The position numbers were made by a program, and so were the translations under genes. Under the pieces are notes generated by a model. It was not told where the DNA came from and searched no databases. It worked only from the letters and a program-made list of their open reading frames with translations. A stretch of 12,497 nucleotides of DNA from an uncultured Erysipelotrichaceae bacterium (GTDB taxonomy: Bacteria; Bacillota_I; Bacilli_A; RF39; UBA660), in NCBI GenBank assembly GCA_902803685.1, contig CADCQR010000130.1, positions 1 through 12,497 on the forward strand, in the 5' to 3' direction. Shown here in pieces: positions 6,711-12,497 of this stretch; position 1 is the stretch's first letter; every line of letters begins with the position of its first letter.

Positions 6711-8864
6711 TCTAAGTCTAAGAGTGATATTACTTTTGAAGATATAATTTCAAGTGCTAAAAAATATATTGATAATGAAGAGCAAATTCAGCTGATTGAA
6801 AATGCTTATCTTTTTGCAAAAGAGAAACATGAGGGGCAATTACGTAAAAGTGGTGAACCTTATATTTACCATCCTATGAATGTTGCTTTAATATTGACTA
6901 CCATTTATGCTGATTATGAGACTATTTGTGCTGGATTTTTGCATGATGTTTTAGAAGATTGTGATTGTAGTGAAGAAGAAATGTGCGATGCTTTCGGCAC
7001 TGAGATTACAAAATTGGTACAGGGAGTTACTAAACTTAGTAAAATACATTTCTCTACAGAAAATGAATATTTAATAGATTATTATAAAAAAATAATAATA
7101 GGAATGAGTGAAGACGTTCGTGTTATAATTGTAAAATTAGCTGATCGTCTTCATAACCTTCGTACATTATGGGCTATTCCAGAGGATAGGCAAAAAATAA
7201 AAGCTAAAGAAGCTTTAGAGATATTAGCACCTATAGCTCATCATTTAGGAATACATAAAATAAAAAGCGAGATGGAAGATCTAGCGTTGCGCTATCTTAA
7301 ACCGAATGTTTTTTATGATATTGCGGAAAAATTAAATAAGACTAAGATAGAACGTGATAAGTATGTTTTTGAGATGCAGCAACAGGTATCTGATCTTTTA
7401 AATGAACATCATATTCCGCATGAAATAAAAGGTAGAGCAAAATGTATATATAGCATTTATAACAAACTTGATAAAGGTAAGAAGTTTAGTGAAATATACG
7501 ATTTGTTAGCACTTAGAATTTTAGTACAGACCGAGCAGGAATGTTACTTAGCGTTAGGATTAATTCATTCAAAATTTAGACCTATGCCTAATCGTTTCAA
7601 AGATTATGTAGCAATGCCGAAAGCTAATATGTATCAATCATTGCATACTACTGTATTTGGTGTTGGCGGAGATTTATTTGAAATTCAGATAAGAACCCAT
7701 GAAATGGATGAAGTTGCTGAAAATGGTATTGCTGCCCACTGGTCTTATAAAGAAAATAAGGGTTCTAATAAAGTTGCTAATTTGACATCAGCAACAGAAC
7801 AAAAATTGCAGTTTTTTAAATCTATTATTGATTTGAATAAAGAAAATATTTCTAGTGAGGAGTTTGTTCAAAGTGTAAAAGACGAGGTCCTTAATAATAA
7901 TATTTATGCTTTTACACCTAAGGGGGATGTTATAGAGTTACCAAAGGGGGCTACTCCACTTGATTTTGCGTATAAGATTCATACTAGAGTTGGTGAGACT
8001 ACTGTTGGTGCTATCGTTAATGGCAATATTGTTCCTTTAAATTATGAACTTAGAAATAATGACATTGTAAAGATAAATACAAACAAAAATTCTACTCCAT
8101 CAAAAGAGTGGATTAATATGGTAAAGAGTACTGCTACTAAGAATAAGATTAAAGCATTCTTCACGAAAAATGAAAGAGAAATTTATATTGAAAGAGGTAA
8201 ATATTCTTTAGAGAAGGAATTGCGAAAAAGGAAATTACCTTTTTCAGAATTTTTTACTGACGCGAATGTTATAAAAATCTGTGAAGTTATAAAAGCTGAG
8301 TCGTTAGATGATATCTATCTATCGGTTGGAAATGGGAAGAATACTCCAAATAGTATAATAAATATTATAGATAAAAATCATCAAGAAGTTCCTTATCCAA
8401 AAGTCGTAAAAATGGTGAGTAAGGATAAAGATGCTGATATAATTGTTAGCGGTATTGACAAAATTAAAGTTAATTTGGCTAATTGTTGTAACCCTGTATT
8501 TGGCGATGAAATTGTTGGATATATAACTAAGGGAAATGGTATCTCTGTTCACAGGATAAATTGTCATAATTTATCAATGCTTGAGGATAGAACTGTAAAT
8601 GTTTTATGGAATAGTAATAATAATAAACGTTATTTATCTGTTTTATTAGTTACTACTAATAGTACTGATAATCATATAGCTGATTTAATTCAAAATATTT
8701 CTCTTCATAATATTACTGTTGATGGTATAAAGACTTTAAGTCATACTAATAAAGTAATATATGAGATTGATTGTTATGTGATGTCTTTGGAGCAACTAGA
8801 AAGAATTATTTTAAATTTGGAAAAATTGCCATATATTGAGAAAGTAGAAAGGATATTTAGATGA
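6708..8864 (+). CDS. relA: Bifunctional (p)ppGpp synthetase/hydrolase, RelA/SpoT homologue (Rel)
   Basis: Makes (p)ppGpp from ATP and GDP/GTP on starved ribosomes and also degrades it. The 718 residues show the full long-RSH layout. The HD hydrolase domain has H55, H79-D80, E83-D84 (HDVLED) and D146 (KLADRLHN), so hydrolysis should be intact. The synthetase domain carries RFKD at 296-299, the RxKD signature of bifunctional Rel enzymes as opposed to ExDD of RelA-only enzymes, and E325 in EIQIRT. A TGS domain lies at about 398-457. The zinc-finger domain has C593, C594, H615 and C619. A C-terminal ACT domain starts near 640. It begins with TTG, decided by AAGGGAG 8 nt upstream. The gene lies between secDF (16-nt gap) and dtd (4-nt ATGA overlap), so all three should be co-transcribed. 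As the family's single long Rel in many Firmicutes, it is probably this cell's main stringent-response enzyme. Confidence 0.97.
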   Translation: MSKSKSDITFEDIISSAKKYIDNEEQIQLIENAYLFAKEKHEGQLRKSGEPYIYHPMNVALILTTIYADYETICAGFLHDVLEDCDCSEEEMCDAFGTEITKLVQGVTKLSKIHFSTENEYLIDYYKKIIIGMSEDVRVIIVKLADRLHNLRTLWAIPEDRQKIKAKEALEILAPIAHHLGIHKIKSEMEDLALRYLKPNVFYDIAEKLNKTKIERDKYVFEMQQQVSDLLNEHHIPHEIKGRAKCIYSIYNKLDKGKKFSEIYDLLALRILVQTEQECYLALGLIHSKFRPMPNRFKDYVAMPKANMYQSLHTTVFGVGGDLFEIQIRTHEMDEVAENGIAAHWSYKENKGSNKVANLTSATEQKLQFFKSIIDLNKENISSEEFVQSVKDEVLNNNIYAFTPKGDVIELPKGATPLDFAYKIHTRVGETTVGAIVNGNIVPLNYELRNNDIVKINTNKNSTPSKEWINMVKSTATKNKIKAFFTKNEREIYIERGKYSLEKELRKRKLPFSEFFTDANVIKICEVIKAESLDDIYLSVGNGKNTPNSIINIIDKNHQEVPYPKVVKMVSKDKDADIIVSGIDKIKVNLANCCNPVFGDEIVGYITKGNGISVHRINCHNLSMLEDRTVNVLWNSNNNKRYLSVLLVTTNSTDNHIADLIQNISLHNITVDGIKTLSHTNKVIYEIDCYVMSLEQLERIILNLEKLPYIEKVERIFR

Positions 8865-9295
8865 GATTACTTGTGCAGAGAAGCGGTAATGCTAAATGTG
8901 TTATTGATGGTAAAATAGTTGGAAAAATTGATTCCGGTTTAGTTGTACTAGTTGGTTTTACTGCGGGTGATGATAATGAAAAAATTCAATATTTAGTTAA
9001 GAAGTTACTTAATTTAAGAATATTTCCAGATGCATCTGGAGTTATGAATTTAAGTATCTTAGAATATGGTGGTGAAATTCTTTCTATATCACAATTTACT
9101 TTGTATGGTGATACTACAAAAGGAAATAGGCCAAGTTATATTAAAGCATTAGGTGGTGCCGAAGCTGTAAGTTTGTATGATGAGTTTAATAGGCAATTAT
9201 CAGATAAAATACATGTCGAGACTGGTGTTTTTGGTGCGGATATGGAAATATCTTTAACTAATATTGGACCGACTACTATATTATTGGAAAAATAG
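8861..9295 (+). CDS. dtd: D-aminoacyl-tRNA deacylase
   Basis: Hydrolyses D-amino acids (and mischarged glycine) from tRNA in the cytoplasm, a translation quality-control step. The 144 residues match the ~145 usual for the family. The start MRLLVQRSGNAKCVIDG follows the family pattern (MRxVxQRV..A.V). The SQFTL motif is at residues 77-81 and the Gly-cisPro pair at G136-P137. The latter reads NIGPTT, whereas the usual form is NxGPVT, so one position next to the cross-subunit motif differs. The ATG at 8861 overlaps the relA stop as ATGA, which implies translational coupling. A good terminator follows at 9347-9380, so this is the last gene of the operon. relA-dtd adjacency is common in Firmicutes and supports the call. 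Confidence 0.96.
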   Translation: MRLLVQRSGNAKCVIDGKIVGKIDSGLVVLVGFTAGDDNEKIQYLVKKLLNLRIFPDASGVMNLSILEYGGEILSISQFTLYGDTTKGNRPSYIKALGGAEAVSLYDEFNRQLSDKIHVETGVFGADMEISLTNIGPTTILLEK

Positions 9296-9346
9296 AGAAA
9301 ATCTCAACTTGTTTGGCGTAAATAATTTTGGCATTTTTTAATTGGG

Positions 9347-9380
9347 AAGAAGTAGGTATTTAATTGCCTATTTCTTTTTT
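9347..9380 (+). terminator. Rho-independent terminator of the secDF-relA-dtd operon
   Basis: Stem 9347-9358 pairs with 9365-9376 (12 bp, two G-U wobbles, no mismatch) around the loop TTTAAT. The run of six T at 9375-9380 completes the signal. It sits 52 bp after the dtd stop. Confidence 0.85.
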
Positions 9381-9552
9381 CAAACTAATTATTGCCGTTA
9401 TCTTAATCTTAGCTTATAAATTGTTTTTGTGTTTATACTAAATTTTTGTAGAGGTTTCATATTATTCTTGATTGATTTGTGTAAATAAAAAACTGTATTC
9501 TTTGATAGGGAAAAAGCATTGAGGAAAGCTTCCAAAATTTAAATAAAAAATA
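9381..9552. other. AT-rich non-coding stretch
   Basis: Between the dtd terminator and the candidate promoter at 9553 I see no gene, RNA, repeat or clear regulatory site. A hydrophobic frame (9364-9438) exists but starts inside the terminator and has no ribosome binding site. Frequent stops in all forward frames suggest spacer or a fully decayed gene. Confidence 0.5.
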
Positions 9553-9582
9553 TTGTAATTAATAATATCATAATGCTATATT
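9553..9582 (+). promoter_or_regulatory. Possible extended -10 promoter
   Basis: TTGTAA (9553-9558) is followed after 18 bp by TATATT (9577-9582), preceded by TG at 9574-9575 to give TGnTATATT. It would start transcription near 9589, about 45 nt before the ATG at 9635. In DNA this AT-rich such matches arise easily by chance. Confidence 0.3.
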
Positions 9583-9634
9583 GGATTTAACAAACAAGAA
9601 CATATTTGCTAAATTAAGCGGTAATAATTATGGA

Positions 9635-9742
9635 ATGGAAACTTTTTCTTTTTATAGGCGTTATATATGCATTATTATATCAATAGTTTTATTTGGGTTT
9701 CATAATCAAAAACAGCCTTATGAGCTGCAAATTAAGAGGTAG
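9635..9742 (+). CDS. Small membrane-segment frame (35 residues), perhaps the front part of a broken gene
   Basis: ATG at 9635 opens a 35-residue frame with a short basic start (SFYRRY), a hydrophobic stretch ICIIISIVLFGF that could be one membrane helix, and a polar tail ending QIKR. The same frame is open back to 9566, giving NIFAKLSGNNYG before this Met, so the true start may be the TTG at 9581. No good ribosome binding site is seen. The stop TAG (9740-9742) overlaps the GTG of the next frame. One extra base near 9738-9741 would join both frames into a ~130-150 residue protein with an N-terminal anchor and an outer domain. A separate small coupled peptide is the alternative. I do not recognise a family. 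Confidence 0.35.
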   Translation: METFSFYRRYICIIISIVLFGFHNQKQPYELQIKR

Positions 9743-10035
9743 TGTGGTCAAAGTTGACTGGAGATTTTGAAAAAGAAAAGTCTACTAAAAATTATGAGGT
9801 AGTACTAAGAAAAAAATACAATATCAATTCAGGAAAATTTAAATTTGTAATTAAAAGAGTTAATAGTGATTATATTGTAATCAAAACTAATGATAATTTT
9901 TATTATGTGAATAAAAAGACTAGTGTCTATGGTCAAGGTAATACGTTTAAAATATATTTTGATCACGAAGTAATATTAACTACACAAACAATGGATAGTG
10001 GTGATAGATATTACTTAAAACTAATAAGATTATAA
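9742..10035 (+). CDS. Hypothetical 97-residue protein, possible C-terminal part of a split membrane-anchored protein
   Basis: Family not recognised. The frame starts at GTG 9742, overlapping the stop of the small frame before it (TAGTG); AGAGG at 9735-9739 is only 2 nt upstream, which is poor spacing, and a TTG at 9754 is an alternative. The product is charged and rich in Lys, Asn, Tyr, Val and Ile, with alternating patterns (FKFVIKRV, YIVIKT, FYYVNKK, FKIYFD, RYYLKLIRL) suggesting a small beta-sheet domain. It has no Cys, no signal peptide and no membrane helix of its own. If joined to the preceding frame by a -1 shift the junction reads QIKR-VV-WSKLTGDFEKE, giving a single-pass protein with an external beta domain. 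A natural split, a recent frameshift mutation and a sequencing or assembly error cannot be told apart here. Confidence 0.55.
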   Translation: MWSKLTGDFEKEKSTKNYEVVLRKKYNINSGKFKFVIKRVNSDYIVIKTNDNFYYVNKKTSVYGQGNTFKIYFDHEVILTTQTMDSGDRYYLKLIRL

Positions 10036-10060
10036 ATTATACTATGCTTATGAATTTTAA

Positions 10061-10201
10061 ATATTATTGGTAAGTCATATTATGAAATGTAAAAATAGCA
10101 AATTATTTTTAATAGATAACGGTGGTCATGGATTTTATGATAATACACATATGAAATACGCTATAGAAAGTACTATAGAATTTATTTCTAAGAATGAATA
10201 A
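10061..10201 (+). pseudogene. Relic of an alpha/beta hydrolase C-terminus
   Basis: An open stretch of 46 codons, with ATG at 10082 giving a 39-residue product, contains SKLFLIDNGGHGFYDN and then a helix-like AIESTIEFISKNE. This resembles the end of alpha/beta hydrolases (dienelactone hydrolase/esterase type), where a beta strand leads to the catalytic His (here His at 10127-10129 in GGHGFYD) and a final helix of the form AI..TIEFL. The nucleophile elbow GxSxG, the acid residue and everything else upstream are missing, and ATG 10082 lacks a ribosome binding site. I read it as the remnant of a degraded gene. The assignment rests on motif recall, not on an alignment. Confidence 0.5.
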
Positions 10202-10238
10202 TAAAGATAAAGTAAAATTTTATAGGAGGTGAAATTTA

Positions 10239-10871
10239 ATGTCTTCTACATTAATACATATGGCAGTGGCTAATGAAATAAATAAAGTATTAAAGAGAAA
10301 CAATGATATATTACTAATTGGTTCGATTGCACCAGACATATCTAAGCAAATAGGAGAAACCAAAGTTAAAAGTCATTTTTTAGATAGTGACGGAAATGAT
10401 ATACCAAATATAGAACGGTTTATTTATAAATATAGAGATAAAATGTATGATGATTTTGTATTGGGGTATTTTATCCATTTATATACAGACTATTTATGGT
10501 TCAAATATTTTATTCCGGAGATTTATGACAAAAATATGATTACTAAGTTAGATGGTACACAAGTAAAATGTACAGGTAATATGCTTGGTATTTATATATA
10601 TAGTGATTACACAAATCTAAATACTAAACTACTTGATGAATATGATATGAATTTACGTATATTTTATTGCGATATTCCTAATATTCCAAATATTATAAGT
10701 GAAATACCAATGGAAAAATTACAAATAATAATAAATAAAGCGTCAACCATTATAGAAAATTCTAAGGTAAGAAAAGATTATATTTTTAATATTGAAAATA
10801 TAAAAAGATTTATTTCAACAAGTACAACTATTATATTGGCAAAGATAAAAGAATTAAATATAAAAACATAA
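10239..10871 (+). CDS. Zinc-dependent phospholipase C-like protein (putative hydrolase)
   Basis: The 210-residue protein begins MSSTLIHMAVANEI and carries the spacing of metal ligands typical of the zinc-dependent phospholipase C / S1-P1 nuclease-like fold: H7, D33 in GSIAPDIS, H46 in SHF, and H80 and D84 in GYFIHLYTDYLW. Many Firmicutes encode such short stand-alone members, usually hypothetical; their substrates are unknown. No signal peptide is visible, so it should be cytoplasmic, unlike the secreted clostridial toxins of the fold. The C-terminal half is Ile/Asn/Lys rich and helical, without recognised motifs. ATG at 10239 is fixed by a perfect AGGAGGTG at 10224-10231, 7 nt upstream. It stands 68 bp upstream of the dnaI start region, with an AT-only inverted repeat between. 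Base composition is especially AT-rich, like the decayed stretch upstream. Catalytic activity and lipid specificity are inference. Confidence 0.7.
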   Translation: MSSTLIHMAVANEINKVLKRNNDILLIGSIAPDISKQIGETKVKSHFLDSDGNDIPNIERFIYKYRDKMYDDFVLGYFIHLYTDYLWFKYFIPEIYDKNMITKLDGTQVKCTGNMLGIYIYSDYTNLNTKLLDEYDMNLRIFYCDIPNIPNIISEIPMEKLQIIINKASTIIENSKVRKDYIFNIENIKRFISTSTTIILAKIKELNIKT

Positions 10872-10873
10872 TA

Positions 10874-10891
10874 ATTATAAATTTTTATAAT
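10874..10891. repeat. AT-only inverted repeat after the hydrolase-like gene
   Basis: ATTATAAA (10874-10881) and TTTATAAT (10884-10891) are perfect inverted copies two bases apart. It lies 3 nt after the stop codon. No T-run follows and the stem has no G-C pair, so it would be a weak terminator at best. Confidence 0.35.
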
Positions 10892-10904
10892 AGTTTAATA
10901 TTGA

Positions 10905-10933
10905 TAGACAAAAATAATATTTTTTGATAAATT
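10905..10933 (+). promoter_or_regulatory. Possible promoter of dnaI
   Basis: TAGACA (10905-10910), a 17-bp spacer and TAAATT (10928-10933) with TG at 10925-10926 form a weak extended -10 promoter. The start near 10940 would leave only ~14 nt before the ATG at 10954, so this is tentative. Confidence 0.3.
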
Positions 10934-10953
10934 AAATATAGGTGGTGGGAAGT

Positions 10954-11859
10954 ATGCAAAATATAGGTGATATATTAAATAATATTGATAATACTTCTCT
11001 AGAAAAATCTTTTTATGAAGCTTGTTGTGATGACGAATTTAAAGAATACATAGGTCATTTGAATTTGAAAGACGAAATACTTATGAAATATACTTCATCG
11101 CTTCAGGATGCTTGCAATGAAAATAAAAATTGTCAAATATGCAAAGGCTTGGATTGTTGCAAAAATGAGCAAAATGGGTATTGCTTTAAAGCAGAGGTGC
11201 AAAGGAATATTCCTGTTTTTTCATATGTGGCTTGTAAGTTTGAAATTACCAGATTAAAAAATGATGAATATAAAAAGAATCTTGACTTGTTTGACATGCC
11301 AAAAGAAATAGAAAAGGCAACATTTGCTAACATATATAAAAATGATAGAGCAAGAATTCCGATTGTAAAATATTTTAAAGATTTTATTGAAAAATATTGT
11401 AATGGAGAGAATCCAAAAGGTGTATATTTAACTGGAAATTTTGGTTCTGGAAAGACATATTTAATTGCAGCTTTGTTTAATGAGATGGCTAAAAAGGGTG
11501 TAAAGAGTATTTTAATATATTACCCAGAGTTTTTACGTAGCCTGAAGGCAGCTTTTAATACAAATTATGAAGAAAAATTTAGATATATAAAAAAAATCCC
11601 GTTATTGCTTTTAGATGATATTGGAGCAGAAAATTGTAGTAATTGGTCAAGAGATGAGATACTTGGTCCAATTCTTCAATATAGAATGGATAATCATTTA
11701 CCAACTTTCTTTACTTCGAATTTAACGTTGGATGAGTTGGAAAAATCCTTATCAATAACCGCTTCCGGTGTTGATAAGGTTAAAGCTCGACGTATTATAG
11801 AAAGAATAAAGCAGTTAACTACAACACTTGAATTGATTAGTGTAAATCGGAGGGATTAA
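10954..11859 (+). CDS. dnaI: Replicative helicase loader DnaI (AAA+ ATPase)
   Basis: Loads the hexameric DnaB/DnaC-type replicative helicase onto DNA at initiation. The 301 residues are close to Bacillus DnaI (311). The N-terminal helicase-binding domain keeps the Cys-rich zinc site: C60-x2-C63, GLDCC (C68, C69), C77 and C94 in YVACKF, in the place of the zinc ligands of DnaI. The C-terminal AAA+ domain has Walker A GNFGSGKT (161-168), Walker B LLLLDDIG (217-224), a sensor-1 region FFTSNLTLDEL, and RRIIERI near the C-terminus, the likely arginine-finger/sensor-2 area. This separates it from IstB, which lacks the zinc domain, and no transposase is nearby. ATG at 10954 is chosen over GTG 10942 because AGGTGG (10940-10945) sits 8 nt before it and would be overlapped by the GTG. 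The usual partner dnaB is not next to it here. One base separates its stop from the next gene, so the two are co-translated. Confidence 0.94.
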   Translation: MQNIGDILNNIDNTSLEKSFYEACCDDEFKEYIGHLNLKDEILMKYTSSLQDACNENKNCQICKGLDCCKNEQNGYCFKAEVQRNIPVFSYVACKFEITRLKNDEYKKNLDLFDMPKEIEKATFANIYKNDRARIPIVKYFKDFIEKYCNGENPKGVYLTGNFGSGKTYLIAALFNEMAKKGVKSILIYYPEFLRSLKAAFNTNYEEKFRYIKKIPLLLLDDIGAENCSNWSRDEILGPILQYRMDNHLPTFFTSNLTLDELEKSLSITASGVDKVKARRIIERIKQLTTTLELISVNRRD

Positions 11860-11860
11860 A

Positions 11861-12497
11861 ATGGATGCACTGGAAAGTAAATTACATGATACATTGATTG
11901 GAATGCAAAGAAAACTCACTGATAATGAAGTTTTGTCTTGTGCTGCACATGATTGTAATGAGTTTCTCAGTGCTCTTTTTAGATGTGTAGAAAAAATTGT
12001 ATCTGAATACCTGGATACAAAACAATTATATTTAATAGACTATTTCTTCGATTATATAAGTGTAGTTTGTGATAACTTTGATGAGGTTAATAAAGACGTT
12101 TTTAAAACAAGACTAGTAAAATTAGCTAAAAAAATAGAAAGAGTTGCACCATCTAAATCTCGTAATAGAAGAAGTTCTAATAACGATTTGATGCAGTTTG
12201 CAGAGAAAATTAGACATTGTGATACGTTTGATAAAAGAATTAAGAGAAATGTAGATGATGAGTTTATAAGCTTTTTATTATCTCAAAATAGAAATTTAGA
12301 TTTTGTTGAAATATTATTTGATAAGATGCCATGTGTAATGAGAATAAATGATGAAAAAGGCGTGTCATTATACCGATGTGTTTCTATGAAGTACTTGGAA
12401 GCAATACGTGATAATAATCTGGAGAGTGTTGAGTATTATAAAAAATTATTATTATTGTTTAACTCTAAAAAAGCTTTTAGATTACCAGAATCAGAAA
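11861..12497 (+). CDS. Unknown helical protein, 5' part only (runs off the window)
   Basis: ATG at 11861 follows the dnaI stop by one base, with GGAGGG at 11849-11854 giving 6-nt spacing, an ideal ribosome binding site inside the end of dnaI. The frame stays open for 212 codons to the window end, so the protein is longer. I do not recognise a family. The visible part looks almost wholly alpha-helical, soluble and charged, with scattered Cys (C27, C32, C42, C70, C120, C158, C173), a basic Ser/Arg patch at 99-106 (KSRNRRSS), and repeated aromatic-leucine helices (LYLIDYFFDYI, FISFLLSQNRNLDFVEILF). It may be the N-terminal extension of a larger enzyme whose catalytic part lies outside. In Bacillus the genes after dnaI are ytxB, ytxC and thrS; the sequence does not look like the start of thrS. 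Coupling to dnaI implies co-regulation but not a shared function. Confidence 0.8.
   Translation, partial: MDALESKLHDTLIGMQRKLTDNEVLSCAAHDCNEFLSALFRCVEKIVSEYLDTKQLYLIDYFFDYISVVCDNFDEVNKDVFKTRLVKLAKKIERVAPSKSRNRRSSNNDLMQFAEKIRHCDTFDKRIKRNVDDEFISFLLSQNRNLDFVEILFDKMPCVMRINDEKGVSLYRCVSMKYLEAIRDNNLESVEYYKKLLLLFNSKKAFRLPESE

Noticed and set aside
8319..8567. Minus-strand frame inside relA
   Set aside because: It is antisense to the conserved zinc-finger region of Rel and shows no start signal.
9364..9438. Hydrophobic frame after dtd that reads like a membrane segment
   Set aside because: Its only start (TTG) is inside the operon terminator, no ribosome binding site precedes it, and it ends after 24 codons; AT-rich DNA often gives such hydrophobic runs.
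11133..11333. Minus-strand frame inside dnaI
   Set aside because: It is antisense to the zinc site and linker of DnaI, with no independent support.
10954..11859. dnaI as an IstB-type transposon ATPase
   Set aside because: It has the N-terminal Cys-rich zinc domain of DnaI, which IstB lacks, and there is no IstA or inverted repeat.

Overview
The window is about 12.5 kb of AT-rich (by eye roughly 30% G+C) bacterial DNA with every supported gene on the + strand. TGG encodes Trp and TGA acts as a stop (end of the 2175-3386 gene and of relA), so the standard bacterial code fits and a Mycoplasma-type code does not. A fused SecDF, a Zn-finger DnaI helicase loader, a long bifunctional Rel, AGGAGG-type ribosome binding sites and the order topA..xerC and secDF..relA-dtd point to a low-GC Firmicutes/Bacilli relative, perhaps an uncultured host-associated lineage with a reduced genome. 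The lineage is an inference.

Region 1 (1-4269) is a replication/chromosome block. topA (DNA topoisomerase I) has a near-consensus promoter and a hairpin terminator that begins in its stop codon. A 403-residue protein I do not recognise follows; it contains a textbook-looking sliding-clamp-binding pentapeptide, QISLF. Its 3' end overlaps xerC (tyrosine recombinase) by 20 bp. In Bacillus subtilis trmFO lies between topA and xerC; here the unknown gene occupies that place.

Region 2 (4270-9380) is a promoter-secDF-relA-dtd-terminator unit: protein export motor, (p)ppGpp synthetase/hydrolase and D-aminoacyl-tRNA deacylase. relA starts with TTG 16 nt after secDF, and relA/dtd overlap by ATGA. It looks like the Bacillus secDF-recJ-apt-relA-dtd cluster without recJ and apt.

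Region 3 (9381-10238) is AT-rich and looks decayed: about 185 bp with no supported feature, a short membrane-segment frame whose stop overlaps the start of a 97-residue frame (possibly one gene split by a lost base), and a 39-codon relic resembling the C-terminus of an alpha/beta hydrolase with its catalytic His motif.

Region 4 (10239-12497) has a 210-residue protein resembling zinc-dependent phospholipase C (no signal peptide), then dnaI, then a tightly coupled helical protein of unknown function cut by the window end. No rRNA, tRNA, CRISPR array, IS element or integrase of a mobile element was seen. The most attractive candidate for new biology is the QISLF protein; I see no complete new multi-gene system.
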